The notes: generated by a model from the sequence alone, not told the origin. 64,000 nucleotides of DNA from an uncultured Aquimarina sp. (GCA_947498705.1 CANMLW010000017.1:21088-85087), one strand, 5' to 3'; positions 44,500 through 53,942 are shown, counted from the stretch's first letter. Made by a program: numbers and translations.

Positions 44500-46125
44500 T
44501 TATCTTAGAAAAGTAAGGTTCATAATATTCTGTCTTGACAATTTAAAACCTTGTACTTTTCCTTCTGAATTAAAAAGGAAATCAACTTTTCCAAAATAAC
44601 TATTTTTTGCATACATGCATTTTTTAGAATAAATGTCTAATTCTATATTACTATGTATAGGATGCTTTGCTATTAATTTATTATCGATTACTACTAATTC
44701 GTAGATGCTATTGTGCTCTTTATTTGTGTAAATCCCAGCAAACCTATTTAAATCAAAATCCGAATCTTTTGATATGGGTGGGGCAACTTTTTTGGCACGG
44801 TATGTAAAATCTACCCATCTCAGATCAAAACCATCTTTTCGAAAAGTAATCTGGGAAAAAGGGAATATAAAATCAAAAACCTTTCTCTCTTTTCTTGTAA
44901 GAACGAATCTTTCTGTGGTTCTATACGTACCAAAATATAATGAATCTTTTTCTGCCCAAATATTATAGTAAGCACCAGGAGTTAATTCATAAACTCCTTC
45001 AAAAGAAGATAAGTTCTCATTATTAAAAGCTTGTTGTTTATCCTCAGACTCAAGTTCTAAAATCGCTTCTAATGAATTATATATAATTTCATACCCAGAA
45101 AAACCACCAGCATTCGATAAAAACACCAATGATAATTCATGTTCTGGAACGTGTAAAATATAAGATCGGTAACTTTCTGTACCGCCCCCATGAAATAGAA
45201 TATCAACTCCTTTATAGTTTTCAAATTGAATACCCATACCATATGTTATCAATTTATTATTGTTTAGAATGGTTTCCTGTTGCATCAATTTTAGATATTG
45301 CTGATTTTTAGTACCCTTTTTAATGAATTTTTGAGCCCATACAATCAAGTCATTCAAGCTTGCATACACTCCAGAAGCTCCCATTGTACTAATCTTTACA
45401 GGATTATTCATCATTCCATTCTTTGTTTCTGAATATGAATAGGCTTTATTAGGAATTACTTGGTTATAATCCCCTACAGCATGACTATGGCGCATCCCAA
45501 GTTTGTCAAATACTTTTTCTTTTAATTGTTCTTGAAAAGGTTTTTCTCCAACACGTGTAATGATTTCAGAAAGCAAAACATATCCGGTGTTGTTATATTG
45601 ATAATCATCACCCGGTTTAAAGTTGAACTGTTTACCATCAAATAACATGTTTAAAACTTCATCATGAGTCATCCTCTCAATTCCCTTTAATTTTGCTAAT
45701 TCATCAACATTGGGTAAACCATGAGAATGATTCGTTAATTGTTTAATCGTAACTTTATAAGGAAGTCCCTTTAGCTCTGGCAAATAATTTCTAATATCAT
45801 CATCGAATGATAATCTTCCTTCTTCTTCAAGAATAAATGCCAATAATGTGGTCATCTGTTTAGAATTTGAAGCAATGTTAAAAACGGTTGTATCTGATAT
45901 AGGAATTTGATATTCTATATTTGCCAGACCAATTGTTTTCTTAAATACCTCCTCTCCTTGTTGGATAATGGCAAAACCACCACCAGGAGATTTAGAATTA
46001 TAGTGAGAGGTAAAGATAGAGTCTACTTTCTTAATTTTTTCCTTACTTATGGTTTGTGCATTTATATCGATATATTGTAGCATCCACACTAAAACAACCA
46101 AAATTGTTTTTGATAAAATTTTCAT
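44500..46125 (-). CDS. Serine hydrolase of the beta-lactamase / class C PBP family
   Basis: 541 residues, signal peptide ending ...LQYIDINAQ. The SxxK tetrad is in FNIASNSKQMTTLLAF (Ser-Asn-Ser-Lys), the Tyr motif in YQYNNTGYVLLSEI, and the third motif in ILFHGGGTESYRSYI (HGG). The C-terminal ~170 residues form a beta domain with repeats (FEGVYELTPGAYYNIWAEKD, FAGIYTNKEHNSIYELVVID). It probably cleaves a D-amino peptide or ester. There is no evidence for antibiotic resistance. Confidence 0.87.
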   Translation of the reverse strand: MKILSKTILVVLVWMLQYIDINAQTISKEKIKKVDSIFTSHYNSKSPGGGFAIIQQGEEVFKKTIGLANIEYQIPISDTTVFNIASNSKQMTTLLAFILEEEGRLSFDDDIRNYLPELKGLPYKVTIKQLTNHSHGLPNVDELAKLKGIERMTHDEVLNMLFDGKQFNFKPGDDYQYNNTGYVLLSEIITRVGEKPFQEQLKEKVFDKLGMRHSHAVGDYNQVIPNKAYSYSETKNGMMNNPVKISTMGASGVYASLNDLIVWAQKFIKKGTKNQQYLKLMQQETILNNNKLITYGMGIQFENYKGVDILFHGGGTESYRSYILHVPEHELSLVFLSNAGGFSGYEIIYNSLEAILELESEDKQQAFNNENLSSFEGVYELTPGAYYNIWAEKDSLYFGTYRTTERFVLTRKERKVFDFIFPFSQITFRKDGFDLRWVDFTYRAKKVAPPISKDSDFDLNRFAGIYTNKEHNSIYELVVIDNKLIAKHPIHSNIELDIYSKKCMYAKNSYFGKVDFLFNSEGKVQGFKLSRQNIMNLTFLR

Positions 46126-46243
46126 TTGAATTGAATTTATATTTCAATACAAATTTGTAGTAATGAAATGATGAAATGGTCTTAGAAAAGAAAGTCGCAC
46201 TTATTTTTTTGTATAAAAAGGTTCGATTTTTAGTCGAACTCTT

Positions 46244-47293
46244 TTAAGTGTTTGATTTTCTGTAATTAGAGGGAGTCGTTGATACATTTTTTTTGAACGC
46301 TGTATTGAATGAAGATTTTGAATTAAAACCAACTTTGTACATTATTTCCTGGATATTTAACTCTTTATCTTGTAAAAGAGTTTTTGCTTCCTGTATTCTA
46401 TATGTATTAATGAAATCAAAAAAATGTTTCCCTACTACTTTATTAATTAAAAATGATAGCTGCTTTTCTGGTATTCCTATTTTTTGAGCCAGACTTTGCA
46501 ACGTCAAAGTTTCTTCTAGATAAGGTTTCTGGGTTGTCATATATCTGGATATATGATCTATTTCTTCATGATATTTTTCTTTCTCTTCAATCGTTCCTTT
46601 CTCTAGAGGTTTAATATCCTTATCGATGCCAGTAAATAACTCTGGGTTATGCATGGTTTTTAGCATAAACCAACAAATTACACCGAGCCCAAATAAAGAG
46701 ATACCTAAGTTTAATAACGCAAGCCCTTGGTAATCGTAAAACGTTTCATAAATAGTTCTAAAAAGAACAAAACAATTACCCACTAGAAACAAAATAGAGG
46801 TAGTCATTAACCATCGATATGTTTTATTTTGAAGCGAGTAGTTTTCGAGGTGTAATTTTTTATATCTCCTAAGTACATAAAACACACTAAAGATGTATCC
46901 ATAATACTGTAGTTGAGCAACTACCAAATAGAATATATGATTTTCCTTTGTTAGAATTTGAAAAGAAAACAAGACTAAGAAAATAAAGAATAGAATGCTA
47001 TGAACCCAATGGGTTGATCTAAACCTGAAATTATGATAACATATAGTTTTAATATAAAAATAAAATAGAGGCATTTGTAATAGTACCGATGACACTCTTA
47101 TGGTATTAATATGAGGATACTTTATAAATATATTCTGCAAAAAAAGAGCCGAAATATCTAATGATGTTACCAAAAGAAATAAGGCAAAGAATATATTGGG
47201 CAATTTGTTTTTAGAGGGGGTTATCAACAAATAAAGAGAGAGAAACACTAATAGAAATACAGTAACCAGACCAATATCGTCAACTATGTTCAT
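46244..47293 (-). CDS. Membrane AraC-type regulator (7TM + HTH)
   Basis: 349 residues. Seven or so hydrophobic helices cover residues 1-220 (VTVFLLVFLSLYLLI; IFFALFLLVTSLDISALFL; VLLQMPLFYFYIKTIC, etc.). The C-terminal ~100 residues are an AraC HTH (TLTLQSLAQKIGIPEKQLSF; LNIQEIMYKVGFNSKSSFNTAFKKNVSTTPSNYRK split as LNIQEIMYKVGFNSKSS and FNTAFKKNV). This architecture places a DNA-binding domain on a membrane sensor. Ligand and targets are unknown. It sits 118 bp from the serine hydrolase gene, which it could control. Confidence 0.83.
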   Translation of the reverse strand: MNIVDDIGLVTVFLLVFLSLYLLITPSKNKLPNIFFALFLLVTSLDISALFLQNIFIKYPHINTIRVSSVLLQMPLFYFYIKTICYHNFRFRSTHWVHSILFFIFLVLFSFQILTKENHIFYLVVAQLQYYGYIFSVFYVLRRYKKLHLENYSLQNKTYRWLMTTSILFLVGNCFVLFRTIYETFYDYQGLALLNLGISLFGLGVICWFMLKTMHNPELFTGIDKDIKPLEKGTIEEKEKYHEEIDHISRYMTTQKPYLEETLTLQSLAQKIGIPEKQLSFLINKVVGKHFFDFINTYRIQEAKTLLQDKELNIQEIMYKVGFNSKSSFNTAFKKNVSTTPSNYRKSNT

Positions 47294-47320
47294 TATTAAT
47301 TTATATTAATCTATGTTTAT

Positions 47321-47818
47321 TTATTTGCTTGGTTTTCTTTTTGCTATTTGTTTTCTCATAAACCTAACCCAGAAATTCCATTTACTAGATTTTTGATTTT
47401 CAGAAAAAATGTTTTCGAGTTTGTCAAACCCATCTTCTATCAAGGCATTATGTAAAGAACGAATGGCCAAAACCCATATAAATGTTCCTTTTCCAGATGT
47501 ATTCATATCGATGGTATGTTTGATTTCGGTTTTCTCATGAGTCAATTCATTGATTTCGAACTTATGAATCCCATTAAACCCATTAGGTTTTGAGAATCGA
47601 AACTGAATGATCTCGCTCGGTTCATACTTTTCTACAGCATATCTTATGGGTCCATGTCCGCCTTTTGCTCCAACTTTGATTCCATCCTTAAATTTCATTT
47701 TTGGCCATTTTTCTTTTGGCCAAATTCTATCATTCTCTGTCGATAGCGTTTTAAATAATTCTACCACCTTGTTTTTTGGCTGGTCTATTGTTCGTTTATG
47801 AATATTTAATACTTTCAA
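47321..47818 (-). CDS. SRPBCC-like (polyketide-cyclase/START fold) protein
   Basis: 165 residues with the START-like pattern VLNIHKRTIDQPKNKVVELF, PIRYAVEKYEPSEIIQFRF, FEINELTHEKTEIKHTIDMN and a C-terminal helix. It is probably a small ligand-binding protein. It lies 27 bp upstream of the 7TM AraC gene on the same strand, so the two are probably co-transcribed. I cannot name the ligand. Confidence 0.65.
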   Translation of the reverse strand: MKVLNIHKRTIDQPKNKVVELFKTLSTENDRIWPKEKWPKMKFKDGIKVGAKGGHGPIRYAVEKYEPSEIIQFRFSKPNGFNGIHKFEINELTHEKTEIKHTIDMNTSGKGTFIWVLAIRSLHNALIEDGFDKLENIFSENQKSSKWNFWVRFMRKQIAKRKPSK

Positions 47819-48009
47819 TTTTCCCCGATTTTAATGTAGCTATATTTTTTTTCATCTATGCTACACAACACTACGTGTATGATAAATTACTCAAAAATAC
47901 ATCAGTACTTTTCATCGTTGTTAAAGATAATTAATCTAAGTTTTTCTTATATGCTGTCGGCAGTAGTTTTTTCTTCTATTCCCAGGTTTTTAATAATCTT
48001 GCTTATTTA

Positions 48010-48525
48010 TTATATTGTTTTTGAAAAAACTATATTTTCATAACCTTTTCCATTTACTATAAAGTTTAATTCACCTACGTTTTTAAATTCATTTCTTTCA
48101 TAAAATCTAATGGCTCTATTGTTTTCTATGTAAACGGTGAGCCACATCGTATCTAATTGCATTTTTTTTGCTTGCTTTTCGACAAAAGTTAGTAACCGCT
48201 GTCCTATTTTTAAGGGTATAAAATCATTTAGAATAAAAATTCGTTCTAATTGACAACTGTTTGGTGCCGTAATATTTTCATTTGATGTATCTAGCACTAA
48301 TTTTGCATAACCGACAGGTAAATCATCTACATAAATAATATAGAAAATTTGCTTGGGATTGTTTACATTCTGTTTCGTTTTAAAAACTGAAAAATTCTCG
48401 TTAAGGTATTTTGATACATCATTTTTATCTTCGATATAATGCCCATGAGATTCAGCCCATGTTAGTCGACCTAGAAGTGCTAAAACTTCTATATCTGTTT
48501 TGGATGCTATTTTTATTTTAATCAT
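48010..48525 (-). CDS. GNAT-family N-acetyltransferase
   Basis: 171 residues with the GNAT core: IKIASKTDIEVLALLGRLTW at the start, YIIYVDDLPVGYAKLVLDTS (beta4), CQLERIFILNDFIPLKIGQR and LLTFVEKQAKKMQLDTMWLT (motif A, acetyl-CoA loop), YIENNRAIRFYERNEFKNVG (motif B). The substrate is not evident. Its start overlaps the end of the YgjV-like gene by 8 nt, so the two share a transcript. Confidence 0.88.
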   Translation of the reverse strand: MIKIKIASKTDIEVLALLGRLTWAESHGHYIEDKNDVSKYLNENFSVFKTKQNVNNPKQIFYIIYVDDLPVGYAKLVLDTSNENITAPNSCQLERIFILNDFIPLKIGQRLLTFVEKQAKKMQLDTMWLTVYIENNRAIRFYERNEFKNVGELNFIVNGKGYENIVFSKTI

Positions 48526-48754
48526 TACTATTCTTATTTATTCGTAATCTTCTTATATGGTAACTATGAAGCAATACAGCAATTGTACAGCCTACAATTA
48601 TTGGTGTAGCGCTAATTAATACACCATATAAAATATAACCAGTATTTGCGATTAGTGATATTAAACGTAGTTTATATTCGCCTTTTGCAGACATAGAATA
48701 TAGATTGATAACAAGAGCTATATAACCAATACTATCTATTAAAAATGGGTTCAT
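48518..48754 (-). CDS. YgjV-like small membrane protein
   Basis: 78 residues with about three membrane helices (DSIGYIALVINLYSMSAKGE; LRLISLIANTGYILYGVLIS; ATPIIVGCTIAVLLHSYHI). The IGYIALV...S....G.L...S...N....Y.... pattern matches the inner-membrane YgjV/MtN3-like family. Function unknown. It overlaps the GNAT gene by 8 nt. Confidence 0.72.
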   Translation of the reverse strand: MNPFLIDSIGYIALVINLYSMSAKGEYKLRLISLIANTGYILYGVLISATPIIVGCTIAVLLHSYHIRRLRINKNSND

Positions 48755-48920
48755 ATTTTATCTTTTTCTGTTTGATTAATACAAATTAGAAATCAAACTG
48801 CCTAAACATTACTACACAAATATAGAATGTATTATCTTATTTTTACATTACAATCGAATTAATATATGTACATTTGAATTCGTTTCTATCGAATATTAAC
48901 AAATAAAATTACGATTACAA

Positions 48921-49331
48921 ATGGACACATTAGACAAAAAGATACTTGAAATGCTAAAAATTAATGCTAGAGAAAGCTTCGCTAATATTGGGAAAGAAGT
49001 AGGATTATCTGCACCTGCCATAGGTAAGCGTGTTAGACAATTGGAAGAAGAAGGTATAATCGAAGGCTATGCTCTAAAAGTAAATCATGAAAAATTGGGC
49101 ATTGAGACTAAAGCCTATATAACATTGGTAATACATCGGGGATCAACAGGATCAAATGATGCCCAAAAACAAATACAAGCAATGGAAGAAGTGCAAAGTT
49201 GTGATAGAATTACCGGTGATGATTGCTTATGTATTTTAGGTTATTTTAGAAACAATAAGCATCTTATTTCTTTTCTTGAAAAAATCGCAGAATATGGTGC
49301 TTCTAAAACGAGTATTATTTTAGAAGTATAA
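48921..49331 (+). CDS. Lrp/AsnC-family transcriptional regulator
   Basis: 136 residues. N-terminal winged HTH (DKKILEMLKINARESFANIG, KEVGLSAPAIGKRVRQLEEE), linker, then an AsnC ligand domain (IETKAYITLVIHRGSTGSND, CDRITGDDCLCILGYF). Such proteins bind amino acids. It is divergent from the YgjV-GNAT pair, its likely target. It marks the last ordinary gene before the cassette array. Confidence 0.9.
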   Translation: MDTLDKKILEMLKINARESFANIGKEVGLSAPAIGKRVRQLEEEGIIEGYALKVNHEKLGIETKAYITLVIHRGSTGSNDAQKQIQAMEEVQSCDRITGDDCLCILGYFRNNKHLISFLEKIAEYGASKTSIILEV

Positions 49332-49413
49332 TTCATTTTCTTGAAAGATTAAACAGATTAATTCTGTTCTATCTCTACCTGGAAGACTAAATATTATTGT
49401 CAATCGTCAAGCT

Positions 49414-49440
49414 AAACTGCGTTTTAATGCAGTTTTGGTT
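49414..49440 (+). terminator. Terminator after the Lrp gene
   Basis: AAACTGC (49414-49420) pairs with GCAGTTT (49429-49435), followed by a T-rich run. It occupies the place where an attC-like site would be expected after the last array gene (49467, minus strand), and no such site is seen. Confidence 0.6.
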
Positions 49441-49466
49441 TTATTTGTGGTAGTTTTTTTTCTCCT

Positions 49467-50159
49467 TTAGAAGGATTGGGTATTACTTTTCAATTTAGAA
49501 TCACAATAAAAATATCGAATACCTTTTTCATCAGTAACTACTAAAATAAGATTAGCTTTAGCGGAGTTTATTGGTTTGATTTTTAGTTTAACTTTTTTAG
49601 TAGCTGTATCTCTTTTGATATTTATTTTTCTCTTAAAGCTCTTATTTTCATAGATAAAAACATCCATCTCTCTCCATCTTTTATTTGTTTTCAAGGTTAT
49701 GTTTGAATTTGAAACTTTTTGTTTTAATAACTTTATAGGCTTGAAAAACCGAGAAGGAAAATCAACCTTAAGAGCTTGAGTCATTGTAAACAAATAAATA
49801 TTGATTGAGTCTAAACTTATCTTTTCTTTTATTGGTACAGAATATTTTTTTATTGAAAACTGCTTCTCTCCAAAAGAGTCGAATTCAGAATGTGCAACAA
49901 TTCTTTTGTCGTTTACTATTCTACCAAATGAAGATTTATCAATATCAAAAAGATTATTATCTGCGCTAAAAGCAATGAATGGATAACTTTCTAATGGAAC
50001 AGTATTAAAAATCGTAAAGTGATAGACAAACCTGCTATTATTACCTAACTGTTCTATGCTATAGCCTAATACAATTGGTGAGATAGAATCGCTATTTACT
50101 TGAGCGATACATTTAATACTTGAATAAAGGACTAAAAAGTAAACTAAAATGTTTTTCAT
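49467..50159 (-). CDS. Secreted protein of unknown function (last gene of the array)
   Basis: 230 residues with a signal peptide (MKNILVYFLVLYSSIKCIAQ). The rest is beta-rich with no known motif: SPIVLGYSIEQLGNNSRFVY, then a Lys-rich C-terminal domain ending with the FYCDSKLKSNTQSF tail. On its upstream side is an attC-like element ending CGTTGAAG just before the gene. On its downstream side there is only the Lrp terminator. It is therefore the distal end of the cassette array, having lost or never had its own attC. Confidence 0.65.
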   Translation of the reverse strand: MKNILVYFLVLYSSIKCIAQVNSDSISPIVLGYSIEQLGNNSRFVYHFTIFNTVPLESYPFIAFSADNNLFDIDKSSFGRIVNDKRIVAHSEFDSFGEKQFSIKKYSVPIKEKISLDSINIYLFTMTQALKVDFPSRFFKPIKLLKQKVSNSNITLKTNKRWREMDVFIYENKSFKRKINIKRDTATKKVKLKIKPINSAKANLILVVTDEKGIRYFYCDSKLKSNTQSF

Positions 50160-50175
50160 TATAAAACCTAATTAT

Positions 50176-50310
50176 CTTCAACGTTCTGTGTATGGATAGC
50201 AGCAGGCTTCTACTCAAAAACCTTTTAGTTTCGCACTTACCCTTTGTTTTATATTTATATTTTCTTTCGTCATTTTAACCGATATTACTTATGCACCGTG
50301 ATAGTATGAG
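50176..50310 (-). repeat. attC-like element 1 (degenerate, array end)
   Basis: The start-side arm is clear: on the minus strand GCTGCTATCCATACACAGAACGTTGAAG, with inner GCTGCTAT and the CGTTG end just before the gene at 50159. The stop-side arm near 50285-50310 (GTGCATAAGTAATATCGG) is only loosely complementary. This is probably a decayed site. Confidence 0.45.
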
Positions 50311-50313
50311 TTT

Positions 50314-51738
50314 TTATTTGTTTTCGGTTATTATTAATTCAATAGCATCATCTCCATTTTTTACATCTTCGTAAAGGTATTTGTAAAAGTCTTTTGATTT
50401 TTCTGGGTAATTAAGCTCATAATCTGGTTTTATTCCTATTTCTTCATAGCTAATTCCATCTAATGATTCGTAAACCATATTCGATAATCCATATGTCCAG
50501 CCATTTGGAAGTTTTTTGTGTAAAATATCCGAAAACACTCCTTCGGTTGTCGAGCCAATTATTTTTGAGTTTGGAATTTCTTTACTACCCAAAACAAGCA
50601 ACTCTGCTGCACTAGCGGTTTGGTGACTTGTTAAAATATATAGCTTCCCTTTAAATACTTGTTCTGATGGAACTAATTTCATTGTTTGTTTTTCAGTAAA
50701 TCCATCATCTAATCTTACTTTTTTGGTGCAGATGCTTGTTTCATTATTTACAAAATGATTAAGAATTTCAATGGAAACATCATCAAAACCTCCTCCGTTA
50801 AATCTTAAATCAACAATACACGCTTTAGCATTTCTGATAGTTTTGACAATCGAGTCCATAATGAAACGTGTGCCTTTTGCAACGTCTCGATGATGATTGT
50901 CTGCTTGGTTGAGATTACTCCACCATTCTTTCCAAAACTGTTTTTTGGACAAGCTATCTGCAATTGGGTAATTTGCCCAACTAATCATATTTGATGTTTG
51001 AATATAAGCAACATCTTCATTTATCATTCCCCATTTTAATTCTCCCTGATTATAACTTTTAGCATTTTTTAAATGTTTTTCAATTATTAAGTTTTTAACT
51101 TGTTTATCTAAACCCTCTGGAATTTCTTCTTCCATTTCAGTAGAATTACTTGTCAGTTGATTTTCATAATCTTCTTCTAATTCGTCAGGCAAGTCTATAG
51201 AAATATGTCCATCATTTACTTCTTCAAGCATTTTTTCAAAAATTAAATATAATTCTAAAGGTCTAGTTTTTGAATTTACTTGAGGTTCATATTTTTGATA
51301 AATACTGTTCCAGTCGATGTTTCTTTCTTTGAAATAAACATATTGCTCATTGAATGTATTCCATAATACTTCAAAATTGTATTTAGGGTCGTTGGCTAAT
51401 TCTGTGTTGATGTTTTTGTCAAAATCTTTATTGCTTCTGAAAAGTTTGAAAGTTTTAACGCCATCTTTTAGTAAAATCGTATCGTTTGATATTGTATCAG
51501 CTGTATAATATTTGAAATAACTACTTCTCGAATTATCAGAGGTTCTGACATTTCCGACTGAAGATATGTGATATCCTTTTACAATACTATCCTCAACACT
51601 TATTGCTTTTCCAAAACCGAGGTATTCCCAATTTCCATTCAGATTAATTTTCTGCTTGGTTGTATTTTTCTTTGTAACTATTTGGCATGAAATGGCCAAA
51701 AGAGCAATAAAGGAAAGGATTAATTTGTTTAAATTCAT
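50314..51738 (-). CDS. S41-family peptidase-like lipoprotein (cassette gene)
   Basis: 474 residues, lipobox in FIALLAISCQIVT. The N-terminal ~110 residues are a small beta domain (GNWEYLGFGKAISVEDSIVK), then the S41/tail-specific protease domain: FEVLWNTFNEQYVYFKERNI, MLEEVNDGHISIDLP, CIVDLRFNGGGFDDVSIEIL, and nucleophile Ser in LTSHQTASAAELLVLGSK. The C-terminal IGSTTEGVFSDILHKKLPNG and GIKPDYELNYP are also family features. No PDZ domain is seen. A second S41 gene of different sequence sits in the same array at 54749. Confidence 0.85.
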   Translation of the reverse strand: MNLNKLILSFIALLAISCQIVTKKNTTKQKINLNGNWEYLGFGKAISVEDSIVKGYHISSVGNVRTSDNSRSSYFKYYTADTISNDTILLKDGVKTFKLFRSNKDFDKNINTELANDPKYNFEVLWNTFNEQYVYFKERNIDWNSIYQKYEPQVNSKTRPLELYLIFEKMLEEVNDGHISIDLPDELEEDYENQLTSNSTEMEEEIPEGLDKQVKNLIIEKHLKNAKSYNQGELKWGMINEDVAYIQTSNMISWANYPIADSLSKKQFWKEWWSNLNQADNHHRDVAKGTRFIMDSIVKTIRNAKACIVDLRFNGGGFDDVSIEILNHFVNNETSICTKKVRLDDGFTEKQTMKLVPSEQVFKGKLYILTSHQTASAAELLVLGSKEIPNSKIIGSTTEGVFSDILHKKLPNGWTYGLSNMVYESLDGISYEEIGIKPDYELNYPEKSKDFYKYLYEDVKNGDDAIELIITENK

Positions 51739-51788
51739 ATCAATATAGTTTCTGTAAAGGCCTGGGGTTGCTATGGTTTTTAAATTGT

Positions 51789-51963
51789 TGTCAATGTTTA
51801 CTATGTACCCTAGTAAAGTAAAATATCACCTAGTTTTTCGGTTTTTCTTACACATTGGTTGTTAACTTTTCTTTTCTAGAGATATTAGGACTCATCAAAA
51901 ATACAATAACCATTCGATTCATCACTTAGCAACTATGATCAGATATATAGTGTTGTGGTGCGT
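51789..51963 (-). repeat. attC-like element 2
   Basis: Stop-side: CACCACAACACTATATATCTGATC then ATAGTTGC (minus strand, from 51963). Start-side: TACATAGTAAACATTGACAA, with the usual GTT changed to ATT. The loop shares about 60 bp, nearly identical, with element 4 (CAATAACCATTCGATTCATC and onward). Confidence 0.65.
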
Positions 51964-51966
51964 TTT

Positions 51967-52488
51967 TTAACGCATTCCTTTTACTTTCAAATCCGTAAAT
52001 ACTTCTTGAGTTCCGTGAAATTCTTTTCCATATTTTATATCAATATTATATTCAATTCGATATATATTCAGTATTTCATCAATTTTATTTTTTTTACTTT
52101 TCGCAACATCATTTCTTTGTCTATAACTATTCAAAGTTCCAAAAGCCATTCCTAGTGGCCCAATTCCAATACCCATAATTATTATAGGTACAGTTGAAAT
52201 CACTCCACTTTCTAAAGCATATTTACCAAATAAATATCCCCCAATAATTACTATAAGTCCAATGGTAATAAATATCCCAAAATTAATAAAAGTCAAGACT
52301 TTTGTCCGCTTAATTTTGTCGTATTCAATATTTACAGTTTTTAGTTTGTTCTCAAATTTTTCGTTCAACTCAATTTTAGTACAAGTTATATTAAATTCAG
52401 GTTTTCGGTCAGTTAACCCGCAAGTTGTTCCATCTTTTAAGCTTGTTTTCTGATTATCACATAATTCACAATGTTTTGCTAAATCCAT
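51967..52488 (-). CDS. Membrane protein with N-terminal zinc-ribbon-like Cys motif (cassette gene)
   Basis: 173 residues. The N-terminus has cysteines in CELCDNQKTSLKDGTTCGLT and NITCTKIEL, a possible zinc ribbon. Two membrane helices follow (VLTFINFGIFITIGLIVIIG and STVPIIIMGIGIGPLGMAF), then a basic tail. No known family. It starts 8 bp after the stop of the 52497 gene, and no attC-like site separates the two, so they travel as one cassette. Confidence 0.65.
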   Translation of the reverse strand: MDLAKHCELCDNQKTSLKDGTTCGLTDRKPEFNITCTKIELNEKFENKLKTVNIEYDKIKRTKVLTFINFGIFITIGLIVIIGGYLFGKYALESGVISTVPIIIMGIGIGPLGMAFGTLNSYRQRNDVAKSKKNKIDEILNIYRIEYNIDIKYGKEFHGTQEVFTDLKVKGMR

Positions 52489-52496
52489 TCAGTATT

Positions 52497-52901
52497 TTAT
52501 TCAGTTTTCAGTTGATTTTCTATTGTACTATATATTTTAAAAATGCTACCAATTTCAGGTTTCACTTTCTGTTTTTTATTTTCAGGTATAAGTAAATACC
52601 AATAAATCCCATTTTTCCTTTTTTCTAATTCCTTTTGAATCGCAATTTCTCTGTCTTTTTTAGTTTTGTATTGGCTACTTATGTGTTGATATTCTGTTTC
52701 GCAGTCAAAATATGTTTCAGAATCGACAATCAAAAGAGTTCCAGATAAGACTCTTTTTTTTATAATCCAGCGTTCTTTTGTTTTTTCATTAATGATATGG
52801 GTGTTTGGAGGAATTCCATTTTCGTTATGCTGTAATTCCATTATAAGCCCTATTGCGGTTATATTAAAACATTCAATAATTTTTACGAAGCCTGATTCCA
52901 T
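52497..52901 (-). CDS. Hypothetical protein (cassette gene)
   Basis: 134 residues, no signal peptide. It starts MESGFVKIIECFNITAIGLI and has a beta-rich middle with KTKERWIIKKRVLSGTLLIV. The charged C-terminus ends IFKIYSTIENQLKTE. No recognised family. It shares a cassette with the downstream membrane protein. The upstream flank is GTTATGG and the cassette's downstream flank is CCACAAC, complementary apart from one G-U-type change. Confidence 0.6.
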   Translation of the reverse strand: MESGFVKIIECFNITAIGLIMELQHNENGIPPNTHIINEKTKERWIIKKRVLSGTLLIVDSETYFDCETEYQHISSQYKTKKDREIAIQKELEKRKNGIYWYLLIPENKKQKVKPEIGSIFKIYSTIENQLKTE

Positions 52902-52934
52902 CCGTATAATCCATTAATTTTTGTTTAGAAGGGT

Positions 52935-53060
52935 AATCCATAACATTTAATATATGTGTCATAGCAAAACAAAATGTCACCTAGTTTTTCTATTTTTCTG
53001 CGCAAAAGACCTTTCGATCTAGTACAAAGCAACTATGAGCACATGTATAGTGTTATGCCC
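52935..53060 (-). repeat. attC-like element 3
   Basis: Stop-side end GGGCATAACACTATACATGT (from 53060) and start-side end ACACATATATTAAATGTTAT then GG (to 52936). Arms pair over CATAAC, ATRTGTG and CATAG. Length about 126 bp. Confidence 0.75.
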
Positions 53061-53065
53061 TTTTT

Positions 53066-53926
53066 CTAGTTTTTAATTTCGTTGATGAACCTACTGCTAA
53101 CCCAACCAACAAGATGTGGTTTAAATTTATGACTTTCATAATTTATATATGTGTCTTCAAGTTCATATTCATTATCAATTAACACGTACCACCAAATTCT
53201 ACCAGTCTTATCTTCATGTGCAGCATACGCTGTTCCCTTGTCCCCTTTTTTTAGAATTCCAATTGTATTTCCCGTGATTTCTAAAAACTCATTTGCTGTT
53301 TCATCGTCAATCCAAGGGTTAGCCCTGAGTTTATATTTTTGATTGGCTATTTCAAATTTTTTAGCAGTGAAGACATGTTTAGGTTTAGTTATAAATGATC
53401 TCAACTCTACAGATTTCCATATCAATTCGAAGGTTGGAACATTTTCATAATAAGAAACTTGATAAACTGAATTAGTCAAATTGGGATCAGCACAACATCC
53501 CCAATCTTTGATATATAATTTATCAAGATGTTCTCCTTTCCAGTCTACCTTTACGATCCCTTGTTGAGTAGTGAATACTTTTTGGAATCCAGATTCGTTT
53601 TGAATAAATATATGAATAATGGAACCTTCGCCCATGTATGGACCTTGATAAATGATATCAGCAAATTTGTCATTATTGAGATCAACAGCTCGAATTTCAT
53701 ACCTTAGCTGGGTGTCGTTCATTTTCAAAGCTTGTTTCTCTCCCTCAAGGAGTCCATTCAAATCTACGTATTTAACGAATTCAAGTTTGATTTCATAATC
53801 ATTAGAGACCTCATATCCTTCCCATTTAAAATTATAAATGGGGTTATACCTGTCAAATTCGATTAAAAAATCTTGCCCAAAGGATAAATTTGAAATTAGG
53901 AATGAGATGAATATAATTTTTTTCAT
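53066..53926 (-). CDS. Secreted protein with C-terminal SH3b-like domain (cassette gene)
   Basis: 286 residues, signal peptide MKKIIFISFLISNLSFGQ. The middle looks like an FG-GAP/VCBS-type beta unit (EIRAVDLNNDKFADIIYQGP). The last ~70 residues resemble a bacterial SH3 domain (NTIGILKKGDKGTAYAAHED, GWVSSRFINEIKN). It is probably a periplasmic binding protein. Flanks are GTTATAC before and GGCATAAC after. Confidence 0.65.
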   Translation of the reverse strand: MKKIIFISFLISNLSFGQDFLIEFDRYNPIYNFKWEGYEVSNDYEIKLEFVKYVDLNGLLEGEKQALKMNDTQLRYEIRAVDLNNDKFADIIYQGPYMGEGSIIHIFIQNESGFQKVFTTQQGIVKVDWKGEHLDKLYIKDWGCCADPNLTNSVYQVSYYENVPTFELIWKSVELRSFITKPKHVFTAKKFEIANQKYKLRANPWIDDETANEFLEITGNTIGILKKGDKGTAYAAHEDKTGRIWWYVLIDNEYELEDTYINYESHKFKPHLVGWVSSRFINEIKN

Positions 53927-53942
53927 TCAATTTGGATGATTG

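Noticed and set aside
44500..46125. Antibiotic-resistance beta-lactamase
   Set aside because: The SxxK/YxN/HGG pattern with a long C-terminal beta domain matches general serine hydrolases of the class C PBP type, not a known resistance enzyme.
47858..48043. Plus-strand 61-residue hydrophobic frame
   Set aside because: It overlaps the end of the GNAT gene antisense and has no recognisable features.
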